DNA from: Terriglobia bacterium
GTDB taxonomy: Bacteria; Acidobacteriota; Terriglobia; Acidiferrales; UBA7541
Assembly (NCBI GenBank): GCA_020073375.1
Contig: JAIQFG010000018.1
Coordinates: 1 to 57,778 of the forward strand
Reading direction: 5' to 3'
Length of the DNA: 57,778 nt
How positions within the stretch are numbered: position 1 is the first letter of the stretch; each line of letters starts with the position of its first letter. The position numbers and the translations under genes are program-made. The notes under the pieces are model-generated. The model saw nothing but the letters and a program-made list of their open reading frames with translations, was not told the DNA's origin and made no database searches. This document shows, in pieces, positions 51,771-57,778 of this stretch.

Positions 51771-52014
51771 GCTAAGCCCTGATAAACGGGGCGGTCTCAA
51801 TGGGTCGTTGCAACACTTGCTCAAAGCCCTCCTGTAGGAGTCTACGAGGCTGATTTCGCTCGCGGGCGTCAATGCAATGAAAACGAAAGCCCTGTTTGGG
51901 TTCTGAATGAGTCCTGCCGTACAAGTCGAACCTCATGGGGAAGTATTGCTGGATCTATCGATTAGAGGGTGTTGCATCGACCGGTTGAGGCGGCACGACT
52001 TCTCAGGAGTTGGC
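51771..52014. mobile_element. MITE-like element, copy B
   Basis: A 194-bp core (51796-51989) has the same length and sequence as copy A in opposite orientation. Ends are CTCAATGGGTCGTTGCAAC and, inverted, CTCAACCGGTCGATGCAAC. The outer flanks (AAGCCCTGATAAACGGGG and, at the far end, CTTCTCAGGAGTTGGC) extend the inverted repeat to about 45 bp. It has no ORF. Confidence 0.8.
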
Positions 52015-52018
52015 GGAG

Positions 52019-52438
52019 TCAGAACCAAGTTTGGTTGCGGTAATCGAAGTAGGCTTGGCCGAACTTTTCTTGTAAGACTTTGGCTTCCCGCCGCGCTCGT
52101 AACACATGCATGGTGACAAGTATCGGGAAAAGTACGAACAACCAATAAAAGTGAAGGGCTAGAATCAAGCCGAAAATCATGACATCAACGAAGACGTAGA
52201 TGGGATTACGGATTCTCGAATAGAGACCGAGGGTGACGAGTTCCTTCGCTTGCGGCGTGACGGCGAATGACTTGCCCAATTGTAGGCGAGCCGTCACAAA
52301 CGTGGAGTACCCGACCACCGCGAGGATCGCACCGGCGATTCGCAATACCGTCCAAGGCCGCTCTTTGAGGCCCGGCACAAAGAGATAGAGCAGGAGAACG
52401 ACCAGGGGCACTACGATCGCGGGAATAGGGATACGCAT
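52019..52438 (-). CDS. Isoprenylcysteine-type methyltransferase family membrane protein
   Basis: 139 residues from ATG 52438; the longer frame to 52819 reads through a repeat and is rejected. Three or four transmembrane helices and the family C-terminus: LGLYSRIRNPIY (near 75), RRE and LQEKFGQAYFDY. Family proteins methylate isoprenylated cysteines or related lipids with S-adenosylmethionine. The substrate here is unknown. It begins 5 bp after MITE copy B, in the minus direction. Confidence 0.72.
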   Translation of the reverse strand: MRIPIPAIVVPLVVLLLYLFVPGLKERPWTVLRIAGAILAVVGYSTFVTARLQLGKSFAVTPQAKELVTLGLYSRIRNPIYVFVDVMIFGLILALHFYWLFVLFPILVTMHVLRARREAKVLQEKFGQAYFDYRNQTWF

Positions 52439-52482
52439 CGACTCGGAGTCTATCAGAAGGCCGTTGCTCCATGGGCCACAAA

Positions 52483-52498
52483 GCCACATTCCGATAAG
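52483..52498. repeat. Half copy of family-2 repeat
   Basis: GCCACATTCCGATAAG is the conserved left half of the 36-bp quasi-palindrome, without its right half. Confidence 0.6.
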
Positions 52499-52699
52499 CA
52501 ACTGACTGGGCTCCGCCCAGACAGGGACGGAAGAAAGTGGCTTTTCGCATCCCTGAAGAATGAATAACTTAGCGGCCACTTTCTTAGGAGACGACTTCAC
52601 GGGACTTACCCTCAGACGTGATGCGCCGTCGCGTCTCCCTTCTGTTTGTTCAGCCCAGTTTTGAGTATAGTTTGGGCGGATTGCGGAGCCACGAGGGAG

Positions 52700-53377
52700 A
52701 TGAACATCACTCGCTTTTACCTTCTGCGTGACCCGGAAGAAAATCAATGCATCGCGGATATGGATGAGGCCGCTCCATACAACTTCGAGAAGATTCGGTG
52801 TCCAATTGAACGTGGCCATGCGAGAGCCAGACGGAATTCACCATTGAACATGGTGGTCCCATGTGATCCAGCTCCCGACGTGATTTTCACTTGGATGTCT
52901 GAATGTTTGATCCAAGAACCGGTGCGGCAGATTTTTGACAGCGAAGGACTAACGGGATTCTCCGCTCTACCAGCAAGAGCCAAGATCAAGAAAACGGGAG
53001 TGAGTATCCCCGTTCATGAGTTGGCGGTTACGGGCTGGGGAGGAATGGCTCCCGAAGCCACTGGCATACGAGAAGTGGAGCGATGCCACGCCTGCGGTCA
53101 CCTTGTTTATTCTCGGCTGGAAGCCCCGGAAAAGTTGATCGACTTCCACAATTGGGACGGATCAGATTTCTTCATGATCTGGCCTCTTCCGCGATTTCGA
53201 TTTGTAACCGAAAGAGTAGTTGAAGTCTGCGAGAGGCATGGCGTCACAGGCGTAGCTTTCTCACAGAATTGGCCTACGTCCCAGAGGAAAGGCAGTGGCT
53301 TTACGCCCGGACGGCTCTCGCATTACATGCCCCGAGAACGGGCGCAACTCCTCGGAGGCGCGCTTGGAATTGATTGA
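52700..53377 (+). CDS. Double-CXXCG-like motif protein
   Basis: 225 residues from ATG 52700. It resembles the myxobacterial double-CXXCG paralogous family: MNITRFYLL start, a middle region with WGGMAPE and the conserved CHACGH box near 132, then LIDFHNWDGSDFFMIWPLPR and VTERVVEVCERHGVTGVAF. Only one of the two CXXCG boxes is intact; the first (RCPIERGH) has lost its second Cys. Family members are often immunity-like or metal-binding, but function is not proven. Confidence 0.65.
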   Translation: MNITRFYLLRDPEENQCIADMDEAAPYNFEKIRCPIERGHARARRNSPLNMVVPCDPAPDVIFTWMSECLIQEPVRQIFDSEGLTGFSALPARAKIKKTGVSIPVHELAVTGWGGMAPEATGIREVERCHACGHLVYSRLEAPEKLIDFHNWDGSDFFMIWPLPRFRFVTERVVEVCERHGVTGVAFSQNWPTSQRKGSGFTPGRLSHYMPRERAQLLGGALGID

Positions 53378-53389
53378 ACAAGGTAAAAA

Positions 53390-53425
53390 GCCACATTCCG
53401 AGAAGACGACTTCTCAGGACTTGGC
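53390..53425. repeat. 36-bp quasi-palindrome (family 2)
   Basis: GCCACATTCCGAGAAG followed by ACGACTTCTCAGGACTTGGC; the two halves are inverted copies apart from a few bases. It lies 12 bp after the CXXCG-protein stop. Confidence 0.78.
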
Positions 53426-53488
53426 ACAGTTCGGTCGGGCAATTTCGATTTGCTGGGCTATTTTGTCACCGAGGTCGATTTGTGCAGG

Positions 53489-54004
53489 TCAATCCGTCAA
53501 CTGCTTCCACCGGAGTGCACTTCCATCCCAGTAGAGCAGACCGTTCGCAGCTTCTTTGACATCCAAAAGAATTGCATCATGGTTGGCCTTGGCGGGTCGG
53601 GAAATCTCTTTGCTTTCTTTTGGCACGATAGACCAAGCATCGAATCTCCACTCTTGATTTGAGGGCCAAACCAGAGATGATCCCGCGCCTACTAACATGG
53701 ACATTTTTCGACTTGATAAGCAAATCAAAATGCCTCTGGAACCTGAGCGTTCAACTTGGATCGCAAAATCGAGTTTGCCGTCTCCATCGAAATCGCCACT
53801 GAGATAAAACGGGTTAATCTGACCGTTCAGAGTTAACTTTGGACTTGTCTTCATGCAGGAATCGACTTCTGCAGGAACATTGTATTCATCGATTCCGGCA
53901 GGTTTTACTTGCGCCTTTGTAGGGACAAGGACAGAAGACAAAATAACAGCTATCAACGCCGTTCCCCATGGGAGTTTTCCGGTTGCTATGTCGGATTTGC
54001 TCAT
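53489..54004 (-). CDS. Exported protein with EF-hand-like DxDxDG motif, unknown
   Basis: 171 residues from ATG 54004; the frame is open to 54142 but crosses a repeat. Signal peptide about 15-32 (ends TKAQ). Residues near 70 read SGDFDGDGKLDFAIQVERSG, a calcium-binding-type loop used in FG-GAP/dockerin-like proteins. The rest has no recognised family. The gene is isolated among repeats. Confidence 0.5.
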   Translation of the reverse strand: MSKSDIATGKLPWGTALIAVILSSVLVPTKAQVKPAGIDEYNVPAEVDSCMKTSPKLTLNGQINPFYLSGDFDGDGKLDFAIQVERSGSRGILICLSSRKMSMLVGAGSSLVWPSNQEWRFDAWSIVPKESKEISRPAKANHDAILLDVKEAANGLLYWDGSALRWKQLTD

Positions 54005-54067
54005 GGCGAGAGCATATTTGAGAAAAACCTTGGCATCAAGCAGAGTGTCCTTCAACCACATCGGGAT

Positions 54068-54100
54068 AAGTCCTGAGAAACGGAGTTCTCGGTAACTGGC
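54068..54100. repeat. Family-2 quasi-palindrome, inverse orientation
   Basis: AAGTCCTGAGAAACGGAG followed by TTCTCGGTAACTGGC. It is the reverse-orientation form with a variant centre, lying just upstream of the exported protein gene at 53489-54004. Confidence 0.65.
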
Positions 54101-54274
54101 TTTCCGGGGGTTCCAACTCCCAAAGGAATAAGGAAGCAGCATTGGGATAGCCGCTACTGCTCCCCTGGGGTGTGTCCTATGATTGCGAACGATATATCAC
54201 GGTAATGGCATGAGGTCAGGCTATTATCTGACGACACCGTGTAGATGCAATTCACCCACTCCCGTACACCAAGC

Positions 54275-54366
54275 CAAGTCCTGATAAACGGGCTTATCGG
54301 AATCTGGCTTTTTGGCCTCCTTGGGCAGCTTGGGCCACATTCCGATAACGTTTATCAGGACTCAAG
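54275..54366. repeat. Inverted pair of family-2 repeats forming a long hairpin
   Basis: Reverse copy at 54275-54308 (CAAGTCCTGATAAACGGGCT opens it) faces a forward copy at 54334-54366 (GCCACATTCCGATAACG opens it). The arms pair over about 30 bp with a 25-bp loop. It lies in an otherwise empty 500-bp spacer (54005-54504). Confidence 0.78.
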
Positions 54367-54504
54367 TCGGGGAAATCTATTGAAGAGCGGTTGCCCGTTG
54401 TCCCACTTTGCCCGGATCGCAGGTGCGACTGTTCGAGTAGGATGCTATTCTGCAATCGGGTAGTCCCTCGATAGCACTGCGCTGCTTCCACTTGAGAGGC
54501 CCGA

Positions 54505-55164
54505 GTGAGTACCTCAAGAAGTGCCAAAGAAACGTTGGCACATTATATCGATGCGATGGGTCAAGAACTGGGTCAGGTCTTTCACGCTACTTCGAATGAA
54601 CTAACCTGGATTCACTGGCGTTGGAGCCAGTTCTGCACCCTTTTTGGCCAGGACGAGAGTCTGATGCATGTCTTGAATGAGGCAGCACCGTTCTTTTTCA
54701 GAATTATCCACGACGTTCTCTTCGAGGACACGATGCTTGCAATCGCGAGGATTACTGGGCCACCCGCAACATTTAGCAAAGCGAATCTCGCAATTACAAA
54801 ATTCCCAGAGCTGATAGTCCGCTCCGACCTTAAGGCCCGAATATCGGAACTAGTGATAGCGGCGCAGGGGTCTGCGACCTTTGCCCGTGACTGGCGGAAC
54901 CGCCACCTTGCCCATCGTGATCTCGATCTCGCAGTCCTAAATCCGAAAGTTCAACCGCTCGCCACTGTTACACGCAACCACGTCGACAATGCACTATCGG
55001 CACTTCGGGACGTCCTGAATTTCGTCGAAGAAAGCTATTGTAAGGAACATACAGCATATTCGCATTGCTCGGTACCCGGCGATGCAAGGGAACTTCTATA
55101 TATCATTAACAGTGGACTCTCGCATGAGCGGGATCGCCGCGCACGGTGGAGAGAGAAGAGTTAA
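54505..55164 (+). CDS. AbiU2-like HEPN-domain protein
   Basis: 219 residues from GTG 54505 with GAGAGG upstream. All-helical, ending in a basic tail. The motif RDWRNRHLAHRDLD near 130-143 matches the HEPN RNase signature R(N/D)xxxxH and the wider pattern of AbiU2-type abortive-infection proteins. HEPN proteins often cleave RNA in phage defence or toxin systems. No partner gene is adjacent, so a defence role is possible but not shown. Confidence 0.65.
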   Translation: MSTSRSAKETLAHYIDAMGQELGQVFHATSNELTWIHWRWSQFCTLFGQDESLMHVLNEAAPFFFRIIHDVLFEDTMLAIARITGPPATFSKANLAITKFPELIVRSDLKARISELVIAAQGSATFARDWRNRHLAHRDLDLAVLNPKVQPLATVTRNHVDNALSALRDVLNFVEESYCKEHTAYSHCSVPGDARELLYIINSGLSHERDRRARWREKS

Positions 55165-55251
55165 GTGATGACGTCTAATGCTTTAAAGCTTTTCAGGGAG
55201 ATTCCGAGGGACAGCGTGGCTGGTGGCGGTGGCTTTTCTCAGTGCTTGATC

Positions 55252-55322
55252 GGCTTATCGGAAACTGGCTTTTTGACAGAAAGGGCGGATTTCCAGTTAC
55301 CGATAAGGCCGTTTATCAGGAC
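55252..55322. repeat. Inverted pair of family-2 repeats
   Basis: Partial reverse copy GGCTTATCGGAAACTGGC (55252-55269) and forward copy 55293-55322 that opens CCAGTTACCGATAAGGCC. Pairing is over about 17 bp. The surrounding 55165-55531 region holds no other convincing feature. Confidence 0.65.
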
Positions 55323-55531
55323 CGATCTATTGTGTGTGGCACAATTGCTTTAATTCTGACCCGGTGTGGCTCGATCTATCTGGGGGAGGAATCTTGACAC
55401 GAGCGCGACCTCTAGGATTGCACCGATCATTGGTTGCAATACTGGGATTGTCGGTTATGATCGCTCGGCAAATTCCGGCGAAGCTGGTCGAAACGATTGC
55501 ACCGAGCGAACGCCAGAATAAGGGAGTGCTG

Positions 55532-55927
55532 ATGACGCGGATTCTGCTACTAGGCCTCGATCCCGAGACTGTGGATTTTTCTGACCCTGCATTGCCGCCA
55601 GGCATGAGCGCTGAGAAGGTTTATGCCGGCGTCGCAGTTGCATTGAAGCAGTTCACGGATCACGGATGGGAGTCTGACGTTTGTTACATTCGCCCGGACG
55701 AAACCGCCGGACCGGCAGTGGAGCGTCAGTTACATTCGACGAACTACGATTGTGTTGTCGTCGGAGGTGGAGTGCGCCTGCCGCCCCGCAACCTTGCATT
55801 ATTTGAAGTCGTCATCGACGCTATTCGTAAGGCTGCCCCAAGCGCGGCGATTGCCTTCAATTCACGGCCCGACGATAGCGCCGATGCTGCTGCCCGATGG
55901 GTGGCGGCTGGAAGCCGACCTGCATAG
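55532..55927 (+). CDS. Conserved-type hypothetical protein
   Basis: 131 residues from ATG 55532, with AGGGAG just upstream; the frame extends to 55334 without a coding pattern. A Rossmann-like alternation starts with RILLLGLDPETVDFSDPALPPGM, followed by YDCVVVGGGVRLPP near 80 and AIAFNSRPDDSADAAARW near the end. No catalytic residues can be assigned. It appears in unrelated bacteria as a stand-alone hypothetical (recollection, unverified). Confidence 0.6.
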   Translation: MTRILLLGLDPETVDFSDPALPPGMSAEKVYAGVAVALKQFTDHGWESDVCYIRPDETAGPAVERQLHSTNYDCVVVGGGVRLPPRNLALFEVVIDAIRKAAPSAAIAFNSRPDDSADAAARWVAAGSRPA

Positions 55928-55980
55928 TCAAGCGTCACGAGGTTGCATCTTGATCGCATGTAGTGGGGCCAGATTCTGAC

Positions 55981-56002
55981 AAAGCCGTTTCTCGGGCTTG
56001 GC
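55981..56002. repeat. Half copy of family-2 repeat
   Basis: AAAGCCGTTTCTCGGGCTTG (55981-56000) resembles the right half of the 36-bp element. Confidence 0.45.
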
Positions 56003-56125
56003 CGCAAGAACCACGCAATCTCGCTAGGTCCGTATTCTGGCGGCAAATTTGTTGAGTCGAGGACGGGGCAAGCACATGATGTGCAAGCCAGAGGTCTAGA
56101 TAACTTTACGGGGAAGGGCGGCGCT

Positions 56126-56602
56126 ATGCAGCAGCAAACGATCAGAGTCAATCCTTCGGAAGAGAGCATCAGGATTGGTCCGATAGGGATTCGCTTCCTC
56201 CTCACGAGCGATAATTCCAACGGCAGCGCTTCAGTGTTCGAAGTTCTTATCCCTGCCGGGCAGAAGCTGACTGCGCCGGCCCACAAGAACGATGCTTACG
56301 AGGAGATCCTCTATGGCATCGAGGGCGTACTTACCTGGACGGTTGGCGGAACGCCCATCGAAGTTGGCCCCGGGCAGGCGCTGTGCATCCCCCGAGGGGC
56401 GGTGCACCGCTTCGATAACCTCGGCAGCAATGATGCGAAACAGCTCGCCGTCATAACCCCTGCGATAATGGGCCCCGCGTACTTCCGTGAAGCTGCCGAA
56501 GTAATCGGTGCCGCCGCCGACGGGCCGCCCGACCGTGCGAAGATGATGGAGGTCTTCCGACGTCATGGCATGACGGTAGCCGCGCCCCCGCCTGCTAAGT
56601 AG
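56126..56602 (+). CDS. Cupin-domain protein
   Basis: 158 residues from ATG 56126; GGGAAGGG lies upstream. A single cupin fold with motif 1 PAHKNDAYEEILYGIEG near 67 (metal-binding His and Glu) and motif 2 GQALCIPRGAVHRFDN near 98 (His). It probably binds a metal and a small ligand; reaction unknown. It lies in the accessory region. Confidence 0.8.
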   Translation: MQQQTIRVNPSEESIRIGPIGIRFLLTSDNSNGSASVFEVLIPAGQKLTAPAHKNDAYEEILYGIEGVLTWTVGGTPIEVGPGQALCIPRGAVHRFDNLGSNDAKQLAVITPAIMGPAYFREAAEVIGAAADGPPDRAKMMEVFRRHGMTVAAPPPAK

Positions 56603-56672
56603 CGCGTGCTGATATATCGCAACCGCTAGCACCAAGTCCTCGGCTTCTCGTCATGTGGGACTTGCCAGAATC

Positions 56673-56705
56673 CCAGTTACCGATAAGCCCGTTTCACAGG
56701 ACTTG
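56673..56705. repeat. Family-2 quasi-palindrome
   Basis: CCAGTTACCGATAAGCCC then GTTTCACAGGACTTG. It is upstream of the ORF at 56819. Confidence 0.7.
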
Positions 56706-56818
56706 AGTCGCGCCCAACCAGTTTTGAGATAAACTCTCACGACGGAGACACGGTAACGGAAACTCACGATGCTGAACTCGAAAGGAAGCTTGCCGAGGGT
56801 CTACGGTCCTACGCACGT

Positions 56819-57229
56819 GTGTGTGAAAAGAGCAAGGACAGCGAACAAGCCGAAGTAGAACTGCGCCACATTTGTTCCACGATGGCTAGGCTCTTGGGTC
56901 GGTTGCTCTTAACAGATGAAAGATGGAATGAGTACTGGTGGGTTGATGATGTGATTGAAGCTTCGGCGACTTTTCTCCCATCTCGCGAGTTGCAGTTGCG
57001 GGGACTAATGGTGTGGGGCCAGAAGGGTGACACTCGGCAGTGGGTAGAGCCCTGCTCAATGCTAGCGTCAGAAACCACTGATGGCGTCCTCAGCTATCAG
57101 ATACTTTGCGGCGATGCGATTCGTGGCGTGGGAAAAGTGGCACTCGACCTTCGACAAGAGGACCCTGACGAAGTTCGCCCCGATCAATGGCAATTTGTGT
57201 TTTCAAACGAACCGCTCAGTAGAAGATAA
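56819..57229 (+). CDS. Hypothetical protein, 5' end uncertain
   Basis: 136 residues from GTG 56819, no SD visible. The same frame is open back to 56687 and looks coding just upstream (AELERKLAEGLRSYAR), but it has no ATG/GTG/TTG; ATG 56769 is out of frame. The true start may have been lost by a small indel or lie outside normal start codons. The protein contains WNEYWWVDDVIEASATF and LRGLMVWGQKGDTRQWVEP, resembling small uncharacterised immunity-like proteins. No family is assigned. Confidence 0.4.
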   Translation: MCEKSKDSEQAEVELRHICSTMARLLGRLLLTDERWNEYWWVDDVIEASATFLPSRELQLRGLMVWGQKGDTRQWVEPCSMLASETTDGVLSYQILCGDAIRGVGKVALDLRQEDPDEVRPDQWQFVFSNEPLSRR

Positions 57230-57251
57230 GCTGTCTTACCCGTATGTGCGG

Positions 57252-57285
57252 GCCACATTCCGATAAGCCCGTTTCTCAGGACTTG
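57252..57285. repeat. Family-2 quasi-palindrome, reference copy
   Basis: Opens GCCACATTCCGATAAGCCCG and ends TTTCTCAGGACTTG. It is the clearest copy of the family, in a 153-bp spacer. Confidence 0.78.
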
Positions 57286-57382
57286 GACCGTAAGCAGCGG
57301 CAGCGAGCGGTGCTGGAAGCTTGAGCTTGCCCATGAAATAGAGCAAAATCCGTCCTCAGCATAGACCGAAAGCAAAATCAAA

Positions 57383-57778
57383 ATGAAATTTCAGTTCAAA
57401 AGGTTTTCGGGTTGCGTGACCTTATTGGTGGCCCTCCTTGTTCCAGCCGCCTCAATGGCCTACGTTCTGCATAACCCTGCTTGGCTGGTTGGAGTCCCCA
57501 TTGGAGTCATTGTTCTTATCTTGGCCGTCGCTCTTGTTTTCGGTTCACTAGAACGGCTGTTCGGTATTGGGCGAAGGAAAGTCACGCCGGAGCAATTTGC
57601 AGACGAACTTGAAAGACATCTACTCGGCACAGAGGCCGAATGGGATTGGGATGATGCGACCTCAGTTGTCATTGCTGACGCTCGACTGGAGCAAGTACGT
57701 GGACGTCTGGGCCCCAACCTCGATTCCTTGTCTCGGGAAGAGGATAAGAACGAGCTGCGTGCCATCATTGCCGCTCTC
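57383..57778 (+). CDS. Membrane protein, partial at window end
   Basis: 132 codons from ATG 57383 run off the window. Two N-terminal hydrophobic segments (about 10-25 and 33-53) are followed by a soluble part with KVTPEQFADELERHLLGTEA, WDWDDATSVVIADARLEQVR and EEDKNELRAIIAAL. The DWDDATSV and ERHLLG pattern is seen in uncharacterised acidobacterial-type membrane proteins (recollection). Function unknown. Confidence 0.6.
   Translation, partial: MKFQFKRFSGCVTLLVALLVPAASMAYVLHNPAWLVGVPIGVIVLILAVALVFGSLERLFGIGRRKVTPEQFADELERHLLGTEAEWDWDDATSVVIADARLEQVRGRLGPNLDSLSREEDKNELRAIIAAL

Noticed and set aside
55165..55353. 62-codon ORF after the HEPN gene
   Set aside because: It runs through a family-2 repeat pair and has no coding features.
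50318..57285. CRISPR array from the recurring 34-36-bp repeats
   Set aside because: Copies are hundreds of bases to over 1 kb apart, in both orientations, with genes between them; no cas genes.

Overview
The window is high-GC, Gram-negative chromosomal DNA. LptD with a beta-barrel, Omp85- and DUF481-type outer-membrane proteins, MacB/FtsX-like permeases and a PilZ-like/coiled-coil protein suggest a soil-type Acidobacteriota, probably a metagenome-derived genome. That is inferred from gene content; no rRNA is present. Most long antisense ORFs are codon-bias shadows.

Layout. 0.1-2.8 kb: a three-gene unit (PA2779-like small membrane protein, C39-like cysteine peptidase, TPR plus Omp85-like barrel). 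2.9-6.2 kb: zinc-ribbon protein, YdcF-like protein, GT-C glycosyltransferase and two related small membrane proteins. 6.2-13.9 kb: fabH, a GAF/GGDEF/HD-GYP c-di-GMP protein, gltX, a DsbD N-terminal-like protein and cyaY. 14-23.2 kb: two orphan ABC permeases, a DUF433/DUF5615 pair, a TlpA/CcdA pair, a GatA-like amidase and lptD. 23.6-31.9 kb: an RDD protein, an S41-family protein that has lost its catalytic dyad, a YibQ-like deacetylase, an LhgO-like oxidase, a PEP-mutase-family lyase, a lipocalin-like protein and an exported WD40 propeller. 32.4-46.9 kb: YncE-like propeller, Tat-exported MmgE/PrpD protein, ferredoxin, deoxynucleoside kinase, histidine kinase, PilZ proteins, secreted hydrolases, DUF481 protein, and an HMG-CoA-lyase/CoA-transferase pair.

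At 47.14-47.23 kb lies tRNA-Ser(UGA), followed by a tyrosine integrase and a repeat-rich accessory region to the window end (metallophosphoesterase, site-2 protease with CBS domains, methyltransferase, CXXCG protein, AbiU2-like HEPN protein, cupin, several unknowns). The core genes serve envelope biogenesis, redox folding, c-di-GMP signalling and acyl-CoA metabolism; the accessory part looks like a genomic island.

Three repeat families stand out: (1) long hairpins with the motif GTAGGACAGGCTTCAGCCTG between genes; (2) a MITE-like element with a 194-bp core (two close copies, one diverged); (3) about ten 34-36-bp quasi-palindromes between 50 and 57.3 kb whose halves match the outer ends of that MITE. 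The most notable protein-level observations are the dyad-less S41 protein, an integrase with substituted catalytic positions, and the peptidase/TPR-barrel trio.
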